Origin: Mycolicibacter arupensis
GTDB taxonomy: Bacteria > Actinomycetota > Actinomycetes > Mycobacteriales > Mycobacteriaceae
DNA: 64,000 bases
Reading direction: 5' to 3'
Assembly: GCF_002086515.1 (NCBI RefSeq)
Contig: NZ_MVHH01000008.1
Location: forward strand, 1-64,000
Made by a program: the position numbers and the translations under genes. The notes beneath the pieces were generated by a model. The model was not told the DNA's origin and searched no databases. It saw only the letters and a program-made list of their open reading frames with translations. Below are positions 23,414 to 35,101 of the stretch, in pieces. How positions within the stretch are numbered: the first letter of the stretch is position 1; each line of letters opens with the position of its first letter.

Positions 23414-23501
23414 GGCGAGTGTGCGCAGTTGTACGCGCGGCACGGCGCGTGTCGGCGGGCAGACACGCTCCCCCGCAAGCGGGAGGTGCCCCCAGCTCGC
23501 G
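23414..23501 (-). repeat. Dispersed intergenic repeat, copy 2 (inverted)
   Basis: The reverse complement contains GAGCTGGGGGCACCTCCC at one end and GCGTACAACTGCGCACACTC near the other, aligning over most of its length with copy 1. It sits between pheT and the flavoprotein gene. The order of internal blocks differs slightly, so the copies have diverged. Confidence 0.7.
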
Positions 23502-23511
23502 GAAAAGAACG

Positions 23512-25994
23512 CTACCCCCGCAGGGCGGCGCCCACCTGCTCTCCGGCGCGGGCGACGGCGGCGTCGCGGGCGGCGCTGGCCTCGTCCTCAGTCAGCGTGC
23601 GATCGGCGGCCCGGAAGCGCAGTGCGAACGCCAGGGATTTGCGCCCCTCACCGACCTGCGGGCCGGTGTAGACGTCGAACAGGGCGATGTCCTCCAGCAG
23701 CTCGCCGGCGCCCTCGCGTACCGCGTCGGCCACCGACTGAGCGGTCACCTTCTCCTCGACCACCAGGGCCAGGTCCTGGAACACCGCGGGGAACGGCGAC
23801 ACCCGGGGTGCCGGCAGCGCGGTGGTCACCGGAATGGCGTCCAGGTCCAGCTCGACGGCACAGGTGCCCTTGGGCAGGCCGGCACGTTCGATGACGGCCG
23901 GGTGCAGTTGCCCGGCGTGCCCGATCACGGTGTCGCCGACCAGCACCTCGGCGCAGCGGCCGGGGTGCCACGGCAGCTGGGCGGCCGAGCGCAAGGTCAC
24001 CTCGACGCCGCTGGCGCGGGCGATCACCCGTGCCGCCTCGATGGCATCGGCGGCTTCGACGGGCCGCCCCGGCCCCCACGGTCCGCGGGGTTCGGCCAGG
24101 CCGGTCAGCGCCACCGCGATGTGCAACGGCTGGCGCGGCAGGGCCGCGTCGATCCCGGCGATCTCGGCATCGGTCGGGCGCCGGGCAGCGGTGACGGCCG
24201 GGAACTCAGCCGGGCCCGCCGACTGCACCACCTGGGCGATGGCGAACAGCGCGACATCACTCATGCCACGGGACACGTTGCGGTTCAAGGCTTCCAGCAG
24301 ACCGGGCAGCAGGGTGCTGGCCAGCTGGGGCCGGTCGGACTCCAGCGGGTTGAGCACCGAGACGGTGTTACGGCGCGGGTCGTCGTCGGCCAGGCCCCAG
24401 GTGTCGAATACCCCGGCGGGCAGGAACGGCGAGCCGAGCACCTCGACGTAGCCGGCCAGGGCCAGCGACTTGCCGATGGCGCGACGCCGGCGCTGGGTGG
24501 GGGTCAGCCCGCGCCCGGCCGGCGCGGCGGGCAGCACCGACGGGATGGACTCCAGGCCCTCAAGCCGCAGCACTTCCTCGACCAGGTCGGCGGGCTGGCG
24601 CAGGTCCTGCCGCCAGCTCGGTGGCGTGACGGTCAACGTGTCGCCCGCGATCGCCACCTCGCAGCCGATCTGGGTCAGCCGCCGCACGGTGGTGCCCTCG
24701 GGGTAGCTCACCCCGGCGGTGCGGTCCGGCAGGTCGGCGGCGATCTCCACGGCCGCCGGGTTCCAGTGCTGCACAGGCGGGTCGCCGCGCCAGTCGGTCA
24801 GCCCGGTCCCGATGACTCCCCCGGCGATGTCGGCCAGCAGCCTCGCGCAGCGGTCCAGTACGGCCACCGAGATGGCCGGGTCTACGGAGCGTTCGTAGCG
24901 CCGGGCGGCCTCGCTGGGCAGGTGCAGCCGCCGTGCGGTCCGCGACACCGCCGCCGGATCCCAGATCGCGGCTTCCAGCAGCACATCGGTGGAATCGTCG
25001 CGCATTTCGGTGCTGCCCGAGCCCATGACGCCGCCGATGGCCGCGGTGGCGACGTCGTCGACGATCAACACGTCACCGGGCTCCAGCGTGCGTTCGATGT
25101 CATCGAGCGTGGTGACGGTCTCGCCGTCGCGGGCGAAGCGCACGTCGAATCCGCCGCTGATACGCGCCCGGTCGTGGGCGTGCATGGGGTGGCCGAGTTC
25201 GACCATGACGTAGTTGGTGGCGTCGACGGCCGGGGAGATCGCGCGGATGCCGCACAGTGCGAGGCGGCGTTGCAGCCACCACGGCGAAACCGCCGCGGGG
25301 TCGATCCCGGTGACGCTGCGCAGCGCGAAGCGGCGGACTCCGGTGTCCGGCTGAACGGTCAGCGGCCACGCTTCGCCGTCGGCGGGCAGGGCGGCGACGT
25401 CGGCCGGGTCGGCGAAGTCCAGGTCCAGGGCGCAGGCCAGGTCGCGCGCCAGGCCCCGCACCGACATGCAGTAGCCACGGTCGGGCGTGATCGCCAGCTC
25501 ATAGACCACATCGTCGAGGCCCAGCACCTCGTGAGCGTCGGCGCCCGGCTGCGCGGTACGGGCCGGCAGCACCAGGATGCCGGAGTGATCGGTGCTCAGC
25601 CGCAGTTCGGAGGCCGAGCAGATCATCCCGTCGGAGGTGCGCCCGTAGGTCTTGCGGGTGGCGATCGTGAAGTCGCCGGGCAGCACCGCGCCGGGCAGAG
25701 CCACCACCACCAGGTCGCCGACGGCGAAGTTGGTTGCGCCACAGACGATGTCGCGCAGATCGGGTTCGCCGACGTCCACCCGGCAGGCCCGGATCGGCTT
25801 CTTGAACTCGGTGAGTTCCTCGATCTCGGCTACCCGGCCCACTGTCAGCGGTCCGGTCACCGGCCCCAGGGTGTGCACGCCTTCGACTTCGTGGCCGATC
25901 CGCAGCAGCGCCTGCTCCAGCTCCTCGGCGGTGATGTCGAAGCCCGGCGCGCCGGCGATCAGGGTCTCGCGCAGCCAGCTGTAGGGAATACGCA

Positions 25995-25995
<1 letters not shown>
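23512..25995 (-). CDS. pheT: Phenylalanyl-tRNA synthetase beta subunit
   Basis: 827 residues; the beta chain of the alpha2-beta2 enzyme, carrying editing and tRNA-binding functions. Starts [12 protein letters not shown] at ATG 25995, sharing one base with the pheS stop (TGATG). Contains the EMAP-type tRNA-binding domain near 40-155, B3/B4 editing domain ([18 protein letters not shown]), B5 and a C-terminal FDX-ACB domain ([12 protein letters not shown]). The in-frame extension to 26184 lies inside pheS and is rejected. Confidence 0.97.
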
Positions 25996-27142
<1,147 letters not shown>

Positions 27143-27214
27143 TCGACAGCGACGCGGCGCACCACAGTGAGCCGTGCGTCAACAGACAAGACATCGCCGC
27201 GCGACGATCAAACC

Positions 27215-27242
27215 GTACAATAGCCGTACCGTAAACTTGTAC
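27215..27242 (+). promoter_or_regulatory. Putative operator/promoter of relJK
   Basis: Inverted half-sites GTACAA (27215-27220) and TTGTAC (27237-27242) flank CCGTACCG and enclose -10 candidates TACAAT (27216-27221) and TAAACT (27232-27237). GTAC-containing palindromes are used by YefM/RelJ-type antitoxins, so autoregulation is likely. Confidence 0.5.
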
Positions 27243-27264
27243 CGTTCTAGGTCAGGGGTCCACC

Positions 27265-27540
27265 ATGTCCATCAGTGCAAGCGAAGCCCGCAAGCAGCTG
27301 TTCCCGCTGCTGGAGCAGGTCAACACAGACCACCAGCCGGTGCGCATCACCTCGCGCGCGGGGGATGCCGTGCTGATGTCTGCCGACGATTACGACTCCT
27401 GGCAGGAGACGGTCTATCTGTTGCGGTCCCCAGAAAATGCGCGGCGGCTGATGGAGGCCGTCGCCCGCGACCGGCAGGGACAGGCCACACCGACCACGTC
27501 GATTGAGACGCTGCGGGAGCTGGCCGGCGGCGAGGCATGA
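27265..27540 (+). CDS. relJ: Antitoxin RelJ (YefM/Phd family)
   Basis: 91 residues, [20 protein letters not shown]..., nearly the Rv3357 sequence including [32 protein letters not shown]. The N-terminal Phd/YefM DNA-binding fold and an acidic C-terminal toxin-neutralising tail are typical. ATGA overlap with the toxin gene. In M. tuberculosis the pair sits elsewhere (Rv3357-Rv3358), so its place beside pheS is notable. Confidence 0.93.
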   Translation: MSISASEARKQLFPLLEQVNTDHQPVRITSRAGDAVLMSADDYDSWQETVYLLRSPENARRLMEAVARDRQGQATPTTSIETLRELAGGEA

Positions 27541-27794
27541 GGGAAATCAGATTCGATGCCGCAGCCTGGGAGGACTTCCAATTCTGGCTCGGCTCCGATC
27601 TGAAGATCGCTCGTCGCATCGTCAGGCTGATCGCGGAGATCCAACGTGATCCGTTCACCGGGATCGGCAAACCCGAGCCACTGAAGGGCGAATTGTCCGG
27701 CTACGGGTCGCGTCGCATCGACGACCAACACCGGCTCGTCTACCGGGCCAACGACGACGAGGTCAAGATCCTCAAGGCCCGCTACCACTACTGA
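27537..27794 (+). CDS. relK: Toxin RelK (YoeB family mRNA interferase)
   Basis: 85-residue ribosome-dependent endoribonuclease of the YoeB type. The expected catalytic residues are present in context: Glu in PLKGEL, Arg in GSRRID, and the terminal RYHY with the catalytic His. Overlaps relJ by ATGA. Followed by a strong hairpin terminator. Confidence 0.93.
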   Translation: MREIRFDAAAWEDFQFWLGSDLKIARRIVRLIAEIQRDPFTGIGKPEPLKGELSGYGSRRIDDQHRLVYRANDDEVKILKARYHY

Positions 27795-27813
27795 CTGCGC
27801 CACCTCGGTGGCA

Positions 27814-27850
27814 GCGAAAAGCCCCGCACGTGGTGTGCGGGGCTCTTCGC
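27814..27850. terminator. Hairpin terminator between relK and the PGRS gene
   Basis: AGCCCCGCAC (27820-27829), 5-nt loop, GTGCGGGGCT (27835-27844): a perfect 10-bp GC-rich stem, flanked by GCGAAA / TTCGC that extend it imperfectly. Located between convergent genes, so it can stop transcription from both sides. Confidence 0.8.
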
Positions 27851-27858
27851 CTGCGGGT

Positions 27859-30800
27859 TTAGCTGCTGGGCGCCTTGGCCTCGGCCCCGGCGCCGCCGGC
27901 GCCGCCGGCGGTCCCGTTGGTGTCGGTGGGCGTGGGCGCCTTGACGCCGGCCCCACCGGCCACGCTGCCGGCCTTACCGCCGGTGCCGCCGGTGCCGCCG
28001 GCACCACCCTTGATGGTGCCCACACCGTCGCCGCCGGCACCGCCCTTGCCTCCAGCGCCGCCGTCTTCGGTGGTGGTGGTGCTGGTGCTGCTGCCGCCCG
28101 CACCACCGGCGCCACCGGCGCCGACCTGGACGACCGCTCCATTGGTGGGTGCGGTGCCGCCGCCGGTCAGTTTGCCGCCGTTACCGCCGTCGCCGCCGAT
28201 ACCGCCCTTGCCGCTGGTGCTGTTGCCGCCCGCTCCGCCGGCCCCACCGGCCTGGGCGCGCCAGCTGCCGCCGCCGCTGTCGCCGCCGTCACCGCCAGCG
28301 CCACCGGCGCCGGTGGTTCCGGTGCCGCCGGAGCCACCGGCTCCACCGGTGCCGCCGGAGCCGAACTTGTTGCCGCCGCTGATGCCGCTCACACCGTTGC
28401 CGCCGTCACCACCGGCACCGCCGGTCACGCCGTTGCCACCGGCGCCGCCCTTGCCACCGCTGCCGCCGAAGCCCAGGATCTGGCCCTTGCCGGCGATGTT
28501 GCCGTTGACGTCGTTCCAGCCGGAGGCCGTGTTGCCTTCGCCACCCTTGCCGCCTGCGCCTCCCTCACCGTTGGCGCTGGCGCCGCCGGCGCCGCCGGAC
28601 CCACCGGAACCACCGGTGATGACCCCGGCCCCGCCGTTGCCGCCGTTGCCACCCAAACCGCCATCGCCGCTGTCGGCGGCGTCCTTACCGCTATTGGCCG
28701 CAGCCCCGCCGGCGCCGCCATTTCCACCGGCACCGCCCCAGATCACGCGGGAACCGGCGTCGCTGGCGGCGGCACCGCCGTCACCGCCGTTGCCGCCCGC
28801 ACCGGCATCACCCTTGACGGACGCCCCGCCGGCGCCACCGGCGCCACCGGCACCGGAGACACCCAGGATAGTGCCGGAGGCGAACTTGTTGGTGAAGCCG
28901 TCCAGGCCCCAGGTGCCGTCGGACTTCCAGCCCAGCGCGATGCCGCCCTTGCCACCAGTGCCACCATCGCCGCCGTCGCCGGTGCCGGTAGCGGCACCGC
29001 CCTTGCCGCCGACGCCGCCGGTGCCGCCGGCGAGCGTGCCGGAGTTACCGTCACCACCTTCGCCGCCCTTGCCCCCGTCGCCGCCACCGTTACCGGCGCC
29101 GCCGTTACCACCCGCGCCGCCGTTGCCGCCCTTGTTCGCGACACTGAGGTCGATCTCGGCGGGCTTGTACGCATCTCCGCCGTTGCCACCATCGCCGCCG
29201 CTGCCGGAGACGCTGCCGCCCGCACCGCCGTTACCGCCGGCGCCACCATTGCCGCCGGTTGCCGGGTTCGGGTCAGGGAGTGCCTTGCCGTCCGCTTCGC
29301 CCCAGGGCGCTTCCGGATCGCCGTTACCGGCGTAGTAGCCACCGCCATTGCCGCCGGTACCGCCGTCGCCGTGGGTGCCGCCGGATCCGCCGTCACCGCC
29401 GGCGCCGCCGTTCGGGTGCAGGACCCCGTCGCTGTTCGCGCCGACACCGCCGTTGCCGCCCTTGGCCGTGCCGAAAACTCCGGATCCGTCCGCGCCCTTG
29501 CCGCCCGCCACACCACCGCTGCCGCCGGTGCCCGCAACGCCGACGGCGCCACCCTTGCCCCCGGCGCCACCGTCACCGGCGTTACCGCCCTTGCCGCCCG
29601 AGCCGAAGCCGTATTGGCCCTTGCTCTCCCAGTCACCGGCGGCGCCATTCGCCCCGTTGCCGCCCGCGCCGCCGGCACCGCCGGTGCCGCCATCGCCGCC
29701 ATTGCCGTTGACACCCACGGTGCCGCTTACCGAGGCGCCGCCATTGCCGCCGGCGCCACCGGCGCCGCCGTCGAAGCCCGTGCCGCCCTTGCCGCCGTTA
29801 CCGCCGGCACCGCTGTTGACACCGGCTTGAGCAGCAGCACCGGCCTCGCCTTGTTTGCCCGCGGCGCCGTTGCCACCGTCGCCGCCGAGGCCGCCGTTGC
29901 CGCCGTTACCCGATACGGAGGCACCGCCGTTGCCGCCTACGCCGCCCTTGCCGCCGACGCCGAAGGTGCTGTCTGCGCCGTCGCCGCCATAGCCACCGTT
30001 ACCGCCGTTTCCGGTGGTCGCAGCGCCGCCGTTGCCACCCGCACCACCGTTGCCGCCGTCGTGGCCGTCGGCGCCATTACCGCCGTTACCGCCGTTGAGG
30101 TGGCTGCCGTCGGCCGCAGCGCCATTACCGCCCGACCCGCCGTTACTGGCCTGGGTCGGCTGACCGTTGCCGTCGAGACCTTCTTCACCCTTGTAGTCGC
30201 CCGTGCCGCCACCGGCACCACCCTGACCGGCCGCGCCGACGCCGCCAGCCTGGCCGCCGTCGCCGCCGGCCCCATCCAGGCCACCTGAGCCGTTGGCACC
30301 CCAGACGCCCGCCGCGCCGGTGCCACCGTCACCGCCCGCACCAACGGCGCCGCCGTTGCCGCCCCGGCCGCCGATGCCGTCCGTGCCGGCCTTGCCCACC
30401 TCGTTGTCCGCGTGAAGTGCGCCGCCCTTACCGCCCGCGCCGCCGACGCCGCCGTCAAAGCCATTGCCGCCCTTACCGCCGGTACCGCCCGCTCCGTTGT
30501 TGACACCGGAGACACCGGCGGATCCGGCGCTGCCCTTGAGGCCGTCGTGTCCGGCCCCGCCGACACCACCTACGCCGCCGGCGCCGCCATTGCCCGCTTC
30601 GGAGCCACTGACACCACCGGCGCCGCCGAGACCACCCGCACCGCCCGTGGCGCCCGCGTACGTCCCGCTGAGCCCACCGGCACCGCCGGTACCGCCGGCG
30701 CCACCGTTGCCGGTCTCGTCGCCGTCGCCACCGATGCCACCGTTGCCTCCAGCGCCGGCACTGTGGGTCGCGTCGCCGGCACCGCCGGCACCGCCCGTAC

Positions 30801-31986
30801 CGCCGGCGCCGCCGTTTCCGTCCTCAACGCCGGCGCCACCATTGCCACCGTTACCACCGCTACCCGCGGCATTGCCGCCCACGGCGTCCATGCCGGCACC
30901 GCCGGTACCGCCCTTGCCGCCGGCACCGTAGATGGTGCTGTCTGCACCGTCGGCGCCCTTGATGCCCAGCGTCCCGCCGAGGCCGCCGGTACCGCCCTCG
31001 CCGCCGATGCCGCCGACGCCGCCAGTGCCCCCATTGCCGCCGTTGAGGTTGTCCTCATCACCGGCCGCACCGGTACCGCCCTCGCCGCCAATACCGCCGG
31101 CACCGCCCTTACCGCCGGCACCGCCGGTGCCGAACAGGGAACCGGCGGCCGAGCCGCCGTTGCCGCCACTGCCGCCGCTCAGACCGTCGCCGCCATTGCC
31201 ACCGATACCCAGGCCTCCGTCCAACCAGGTACCGGTGAGCCCCACAGTGCCGGCTAGGCCCGCGCCACCGTCGCCGCCCGCGCCACCGACGCCGAACAGC
31301 CAGCCCAGGCCGGCGCCACCGTCACCACCGTCGCCGCCCAGCCCGCCGGCACCACCGGCGCCTCCGAAGCCCATGATCAGGCCGCCGGCGCCACCGTCGC
31401 CACCGTCCGCACCGAGTCCACCCGCGCCACCGTCGCCACCGTCGCCGAACCAGCCGGCGGCACCACCCACGCCGCCGGCGATACCGTCGGCGCCGTCGAA
31501 GCCATCGCCACCGTTACCGAACCAGAGACCGCCGGCGCCGCCGTTGATGCTCTCGGCCGTGCCGTCGGCGCCGTTGCCGATGAACATCTGGCCGGCCGGT
31601 GCCCACGCGTTGATCGCGTCGATGATCCAGGCGTTGGACGAATTGTCGATCCACGACTCCATGGCCGTCTGGAAGGGCTGGTAGATCAGCGCGTTGAAGA
31701 CCAGCGTCCAGTCAAACGCGGTGGTGTCGACGGCCATGCCCGGCTCGGCTGACCAGCCGTTGAACCACGAGCTGATGTCCCAGGCATTGCTGTCCCAGCC
31801 GGTAGACGTGTCTGTGATCGGGGTGAACAGGTCATTGAACCAGTCGAAGTCCCAGTCAGCGCGCGCCTCAGGTGCTCCGGCCAGCGGGGCGATGCCGAAG
31901 GCCAGGAACGCCGCTACCGAGCCGCCCGCGCCCACCAGCCGATTCGTCTTACGGCGGTTGTTCCGACGCTGCTGCCCACCTGACAT
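27859..31986 (-). CDS. Exported glycine-rich PGRS-repeat protein without PE domain
   Basis: 1375 residues. The N-terminus is not a PE domain: it is basic ([15 protein letters not shown]) followed by a hydrophobic stretch ([19 protein letters not shown]) and a PEARA-D cleavage-like site at about residue 43. Residues 44-140 are Trp/Asp-rich ([18 protein letters not shown]) and end with [19 protein letters not shown], which leads into about 1230 residues of GGAGG/GGNGG PGRS repeats. PE_PGRS proteins use ESX-5; this one appears to use a different signal. Starts at ATG 31986 with GGGGAA upstream. The long Ala-rich frame on the opposite strand is a by-product of GC bias. Confidence 0.88.
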   Translation of the reverse strand: MSGGQQRRNNRRKTNRLVGAGGSVAAFLAFGIAPLAGAPEARADWDFDWFNDLFTPITDTSTGWDSNAWDISSWFNGWSAEPGMAVDTTAFDWTLVFNALIYQPFQTAMESWIDNSSNAWIIDAINAWAPAGQMFIGNGADGTAESINGGAGGLWFGNGGDGFDGADGIAGGVGGAAGWFGDGGDGGAGGLGADGGDGGAGGLIMGFGGAGGAGGLGGDGGDGGAGLGWLFGVGGAGGDGGAGLAGTVGLTGTWLDGGLGIGGNGGDGLSGGSGGNGGSAAGSLFGTGGAGGKGGAGGIGGEGGTGAAGDEDNLNGGNGGTGGVGGIGGEGGTGGLGGTLGIKGADGADSTIYGAGGKGGTGGAGMDAVGGNAAGSGGNGGNGGAGVEDGNGGAGGTGGAGGAGDATHSAGAGGNGGIGGDGDETGNGGAGGTGGAGGLSGTYAGATGGAGGLGGAGGVSGSEAGNGGAGGVGGVGGAGHDGLKGSAGSAGVSGVNNGAGGTGGKGGNGFDGGVGGAGGKGGALHADNEVGKAGTDGIGGRGGNGGAVGAGGDGGTGAAGVWGANGSGGLDGAGGDGGQAGGVGAAGQGGAGGGTGDYKGEEGLDGNGQPTQASNGGSGGNGAAADGSHLNGGNGGNGADGHDGGNGGAGGNGGAATTGNGGNGGYGGDGADSTFGVGGKGGVGGNGGASVSGNGGNGGLGGDGGNGAAGKQGEAGAAAQAGVNSGAGGNGGKGGTGFDGGAGGAGGNGGASVSGTVGVNGNGGDGGTGGAGGAGGNGANGAAGDWESKGQYGFGSGGKGGNAGDGGAGGKGGAVGVAGTGGSGGVAGGKGADGSGVFGTAKGGNGGVGANSDGVLHPNGGAGGDGGSGGTHGDGGTGGNGGGYYAGNGDPEAPWGEADGKALPDPNPATGGNGGAGGNGGAGGSVSGSGGDGGNGGDAYKPAEIDLSVANKGGNGGAGGNGGAGNGGGDGGKGGEGGDGNSGTLAGGTGGVGGKGGAATGTGDGGDGGTGGKGGIALGWKSDGTWGLDGFTNKFASGTILGVSGAGGAGGAGGASVKGDAGAGGNGGDGGAAASDAGSRVIWGGAGGNGGAGGAAANSGKDAADSGDGGLGGNGGNGGAGVITGGSGGSGGAGGASANGEGGAGGKGGEGNTASGWNDVNGNIAGKGQILGFGGSGGKGGAGGNGVTGGAGGDGGNGVSGISGGNKFGSGGTGGAGGSGGTGTTGAGGAGGDGGDSGGGSWRAQAGGAGGAGGNSTSGKGGIGGDGGNGGKLTGGGTAPTNGAVVQVGAGGAGGAGGSSTSTTTTEDGGAGGKGGAGGDGVGTIKGGAGGTGGTGGKAGSVAGGAGVKAPTPTDTNGTAGGAGGAGAEAKAPSS

Positions 31987-32128
31987 GATTCCCCGCTTCT
32001 GCGTTAAGGCGACCTGTGTAAACCGGCCAAATAGTTACCTTGCTCACCGCAGGGTATTCCAAGGAACGGGGTTCATCCACTCGTAGGAACCCAGCTGACC
32101 GGGTCACACGGTGGTTAACGGCACGTAA

Positions 32129-33034
32129 TCAATCACTGGCCGGGGGGCTCTGGCGAACTGCCTTGAGGCGATACATCATCAGATCCGCCGGGACGCCGCT
32201 GGTCTTGGCCGCGAGCACCTGACGGCGCGCCCGCTTGGCAACCACTCCCAGCTCCGCGAGCGCGGCCGGATCGATGCGTTCCAGCGTCGGCCCGGACACC
32301 ACGATGCCGCCCTTGATGGCGCGCTCCATGACACGCGCGGCGATGTTGACGTCGACACCGAGCCAGTCGTCGGCCAGCCGCTGTGGCCGGCCGGTGTGAA
32401 TGCCGGCCCGCATCCGCGGAGTGTGCCCGTTGACCTCAACCTCGGCGATAGCCTCCTGGGCCTCAAGGACTGCGGCCACGGCCACCAACGGGTCGCGGAA
32501 CACCGCCATCAGGCCGTCGCCCATGCGCTTGACTATGCGACCGCCGGCGTCCAGCAGCGGCGGCTCGATGGCCCGCGAAACCCGCCGCAGCAGGGTGAGG
32601 GTGGCGTCGTCGCCGGACTGCAGCGACCACGTCGAGAAGCCGACCAGATCGGTGAAGACCAGCGTCGCCTCGGCATTGCCCGGCACCCGCGACATCCGCT
32701 GGGTCAGGGCCTGCCAGACCTGCAAGGCACCCAGGCTCACCTCACGCGAGGCCGCCGAGCGATCCCCCATCAGCCGGTCCGCCGCCCGCGCCGCGGTCTG
32801 CGGTCCGCCCTCGCCGGCCGTCGACAGGGGGTCGCCGAACTCGGGATCACCGGGCAACACCCGGCGCACCCGCCGGACCATCTCGACGATCCGCACGTCG
32901 TTGGTAGTGCGGTTCAGCCAGGCCGCCGCCTCGTCCAAAGAGAACGGAGCGCGGCGGGGCGGGCTGGCCTGGTCGGGCATTTCCACCGCCTCCCCGAGCC
33001 CTGCAGCCTGCCGGGGGGCCGGCTCGAGGTCCAT
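32129..33034 (-). CDS. Class III adenylate/guanylate cyclase (Rv1647-like)
   Basis: 301 residues; N-terminal helical region (about 20-120, with NRTTNDVRIVEMVRRVRR) then a class III cyclase homology domain: metal-binding Asp in FTDLVGFSTW, second Asp in RIVKRMGDGLMAVF, and the transition-state Asn/Arg in LGVDVNIAARV. Makes cAMP, as Rv1647 does. Start ATG 33034 is chosen; the frame extends to 33139 without family similarity, and ATG 32980 is an alternative. No membrane segment seen, so cytosolic. Confidence 0.9.
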   Translation of the reverse strand: MDLEPAPRQAAGLGEAVEMPDQASPPRRAPFSLDEAAAWLNRTTNDVRIVEMVRRVRRVLPGDPEFGDPLSTAGEGGPQTAARAADRLMGDRSAASREVSLGALQVWQALTQRMSRVPGNAEATLVFTDLVGFSTWSLQSGDDATLTLLRRVSRAIEPPLLDAGGRIVKRMGDGLMAVFRDPLVAVAAVLEAQEAIAEVEVNGHTPRMRAGIHTGRPQRLADDWLGVDVNIAARVMERAIKGGIVVSGPTLERIDPAALAELGVVAKRARRQVLAAKTSGVPADLMMYRLKAVRQSPPASD

Positions 33035-33132
33035 GCAGCTCAGCGTAATTGGCTCTGCGCGACACCGGCAACGACGCAGTCCGTGGTGCACGCCACGATC
33101 GCCGCTTTCCGTGCGACGCGCCACAGCAGATG

Positions 33133-33161
33133 TAGACAACGACCGTTGTCACAATTATCGT
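33133..33161 (+). promoter_or_regulatory. Promoter with embedded palindrome, MpaB-like gene
   Basis: -35 TAGACA (33133-33138), 17 bp, -10 TATCGT (33156-33161). The perfect palindrome GACAAC-GACC-GTTGTC (33135-33150) overlaps the -35 and the spacer, the typical place for a repressor operator. No regulator gene is adjacent, so the cognate factor is unknown. Confidence 0.6.
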
Positions 33162-33189
33162 AGTTTCAGGTTCCCAGACAGGAGACGTG

Positions 33190-34308
33190 ATGTCCGTTAC
33201 GCCCACCGCGTCCGTTGAGCAGGCTTCACAGTCGGCCGAGGAAAGTGCCCCCAGCGCCGCGCCGGCCGCCCCCAAGCCGGCACCGGCCGTGGAGCCGCTG
33301 AACTCCGAATCGCTGACCTGGAAATACTTCGGCGACCTGCGCACCGGCATCATGGGCATCTGGATCGGCGCCATCGAGAACATGTACCCCGGCCTGGGCG
33401 CCGGCGTCACCGAGCACTCCAGCATCTTGAGCGAGCCGATGCAGCGGGTGACGCGATCGGTGTACCCCATCATGGGCGTGGTCTACGACGGCGCGCGCGC
33501 CCAGCACACCGGCTCCTCGATCCGCGACTACCACCGCGACATCAAGGGGACCGACGAGCAGGGCCGGCGCTACCACGCCCTGGACCCCGACACGTTCTAC
33601 TGGGCCCACGCCACGTTCTTCATGCTGATCATCAAGCTCGCGGAGTACTTCGACGGCGGGCTGACCCTGGCCGAGAAGCGGCAGCTCTTCGACGAGCACG
33701 TGCAGTGGTACCGGATGTACGGCATGAGCATGCGCCCGGTGCCCAAGTCCTGGGAAGACTTCTGTGAGTACTGGGACCGCGTCTGCGAGGACGAGCTGGA
33801 GCTGACTCCGGCCGCACTCGACATCTTGAACATCAAGATCCCCAAGCCGTGGTTCGTCCCGATGCCCGACGCGGTGTGGCACCAGATGTTCAAGCCGGCC
33901 CTGGCCGCCCAGCGCTGGGTGGCAACGGGCCTGTTCGAGCCGGCGGTGCGCGAGAAGGCCGGCCTGCGCTGGTCGGAGAGCGACGAGGTGCTGCTGCGGC
34001 TGCTGGGCAAGGTCAGTCACCTGGCGTTCAGCGTGGTGCCCGACGAGATCCGGCTGCACCCGCGGGCACTTGCCGGCTACCGGCGTGAACAGGGCAAGAT
34101 CCCCAGCGACACCCCGCCGATCGAAGCCCCGTGGTTCTCCGGTCCGCCGAAGCACCGGCGCCGCAGCGGTATGCACTACGTCCCGCCGGTCAGCCAGGGG
34201 ATGAAGCTGGTGGAGCGGGCGGGCGCGCTGATGCACAGCACGTTCTCCCTGGCCGCCGGCAGTGGACTGACCCCGCGACCGCCGCGCCGCAAGCCCAAGG
34301 CCGCCTAA
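33190..34308 (+). CDS. MpaB/Lcp-like DUF2236 oxygenase (Rv1645c-like)
   Basis: 372 residues. After a Pro/Ala-rich N-terminal 45 residues comes the DUF2236 fold: KYFGDLRTGIMGIWIGAIEN, GARAQHTGSSIRDYHRDIKGTDEQGRRYHALDP, and the FYWAHATFFMLI motif bearing the conserved His. Relatives include rubber oxygenase Lcp (heme-dependent) and MpaB; no substrate is proposed here. ATG 33190 has AGGAGA 5 nt upstream and is preferred over the GTG at 33187. Its stop overlaps the convergent tsnR stop by 4 bp. Confidence 0.85.
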   Translation: MSVTPTASVEQASQSAEESAPSAAPAAPKPAPAVEPLNSESLTWKYFGDLRTGIMGIWIGAIENMYPGLGAGVTEHSSILSEPMQRVTRSVYPIMGVVYDGARAQHTGSSIRDYHRDIKGTDEQGRRYHALDPDTFYWAHATFFMLIIKLAEYFDGGLTLAEKRQLFDEHVQWYRMYGMSMRPVPKSWEDFCEYWDRVCEDELELTPAALDILNIKIPKPWFVPMPDAVWHQMFKPALAAQRWVATGLFEPAVREKAGLRWSESDEVLLRLLGKVSHLAFSVVPDEIRLHPRALAGYRREQGKIPSDTPPIEAPWFSGPPKHRRRSGMHYVPPVSQGMKLVERAGALMHSTFSLAAGSGLTPRPPRRKPKAA

Positions 34309-35087
34309 GCGCGGCGCTGGGCTCGCGCGCTCTGATAGAGGCAGATCGCTGCTGCCGCAGCAACATTGAGACTTTCGGCTCCGCCTGCCATCGGAATGTG
34401 CACCCGGTGGTGGGCGGCGGCTGCGGCCTCGGGCGGCAAGCCCTGAGCCTCCGGCCCGAACAGCCACGCTGTCGGTGCGGTCAGCACTGAGTCGGCGTCG
34501 TCCAGGCTCAGTTCGCCGTCCAGTGCCGTCGCCAGCACCTGCAGGCCCGCCTCCCCCAACGCCGTGAGCACGGCGGCCGTGTCGGCAGCAACCACCACCG
34601 GAACGTTGAAGATGCTGCCCGCCGACGACCGCAGGCATTTGCCGTTGTACGGATCGACGCTGTTGCCGGTCAGCACCACCAGGTCAGCCCCCGTGGCATC
34701 GGCAATACGGATGAGCGTGCCGGCATTGCCGGGTTCGCCGATGCCCACGGCCACGGCCACCAGGCGCGGCGCACCGTCGAGCGCTGCCTGCAGGTCGGCT
34801 TCGGTGTGCGTGCACACCGCGACCAGTCCTGCCGGGGTGACGGTGTCCGAGAGTGCTTTGGCGGCGCGGTCGGTCACCAGATGGACCGGAACCGGCGCGG
34901 AAGCCAGCAGTTGGTGATGTCGTTGCGCCGCCGATTCGGTGGCGAAGACCTCAAGGACGAGACCGCGAGAGATCGCGGCCTCGATCAGATTGGGCCCCTC
35001 GGCCAGGAAGCGCTGCTCGCGCTTCCTGGCCGCGTGCCGATGCAGTTTGACCGCCGCGACCACCCGGGCCGAACGTTCGGTCAGCAT
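34305..35087 (-). CDS. tsnR: SpoU-family 23S rRNA 2'-O-methyltransferase
   Basis: 260 residues of the SPOUT superfamily: N-terminal substrate-binding domain (KREQRFLAEGPNLIEAAI) and trefoil-knot methyltransferase with motif 1 VGIGEPGNAGTLIRIADA, motif 2 VWLFGPEAQGLP-type (AWLFGPEAQGL) and motif 3 IPMAGGAESLNVAAAAAI. Start ATG 35087, 14 bp after rplT. The infC-rpmI-rplT-tsnR order is the mycobacterial norm. Confidence 0.94.
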   Translation of the reverse strand: MLTERSARVVAAVKLHRHAARKREQRFLAEGPNLIEAAISRGLVLEVFATESAAQRHHQLLASAPVPVHLVTDRAAKALSDTVTPAGLVAVCTHTEADLQAALDGAPRLVAVAVGIGEPGNAGTLIRIADATGADLVVLTGNSVDPYNGKCLRSSAGSIFNVPVVVAADTAAVLTALGEAGLQVLATALDGELSLDDADSVLTAPTAWLFGPEAQGLPPEAAAAAHHRVHIPMAGGAESLNVAAAAAICLYQSARAQRRA

Positions 35088-35101
35088 CGGCTCGGTTCGG
35101 G

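Noticed and set aside
27808-30288. Long Ala/Thr-rich and Pro-rich plus-strand frames opposite the PGRS gene
   Set aside because: They arise from reading GGN-GGN repeats backwards; composition is just that of the antisense, with no start signals or domains.
27859-31500. CRISPR-like or tandem DNA repeat array
   Set aside because: The repetition is in-frame GGX codons of a PGRS protein with irregular units, not direct repeats with spacers.
31987-32128. Possible RNA gene upstream of the PGRS gene
   Set aside because: Some short inverted repeats but no tRNA fold or terminator; it reads as an ordinary 5' region with a GGGGAA Shine-Dalgarno.
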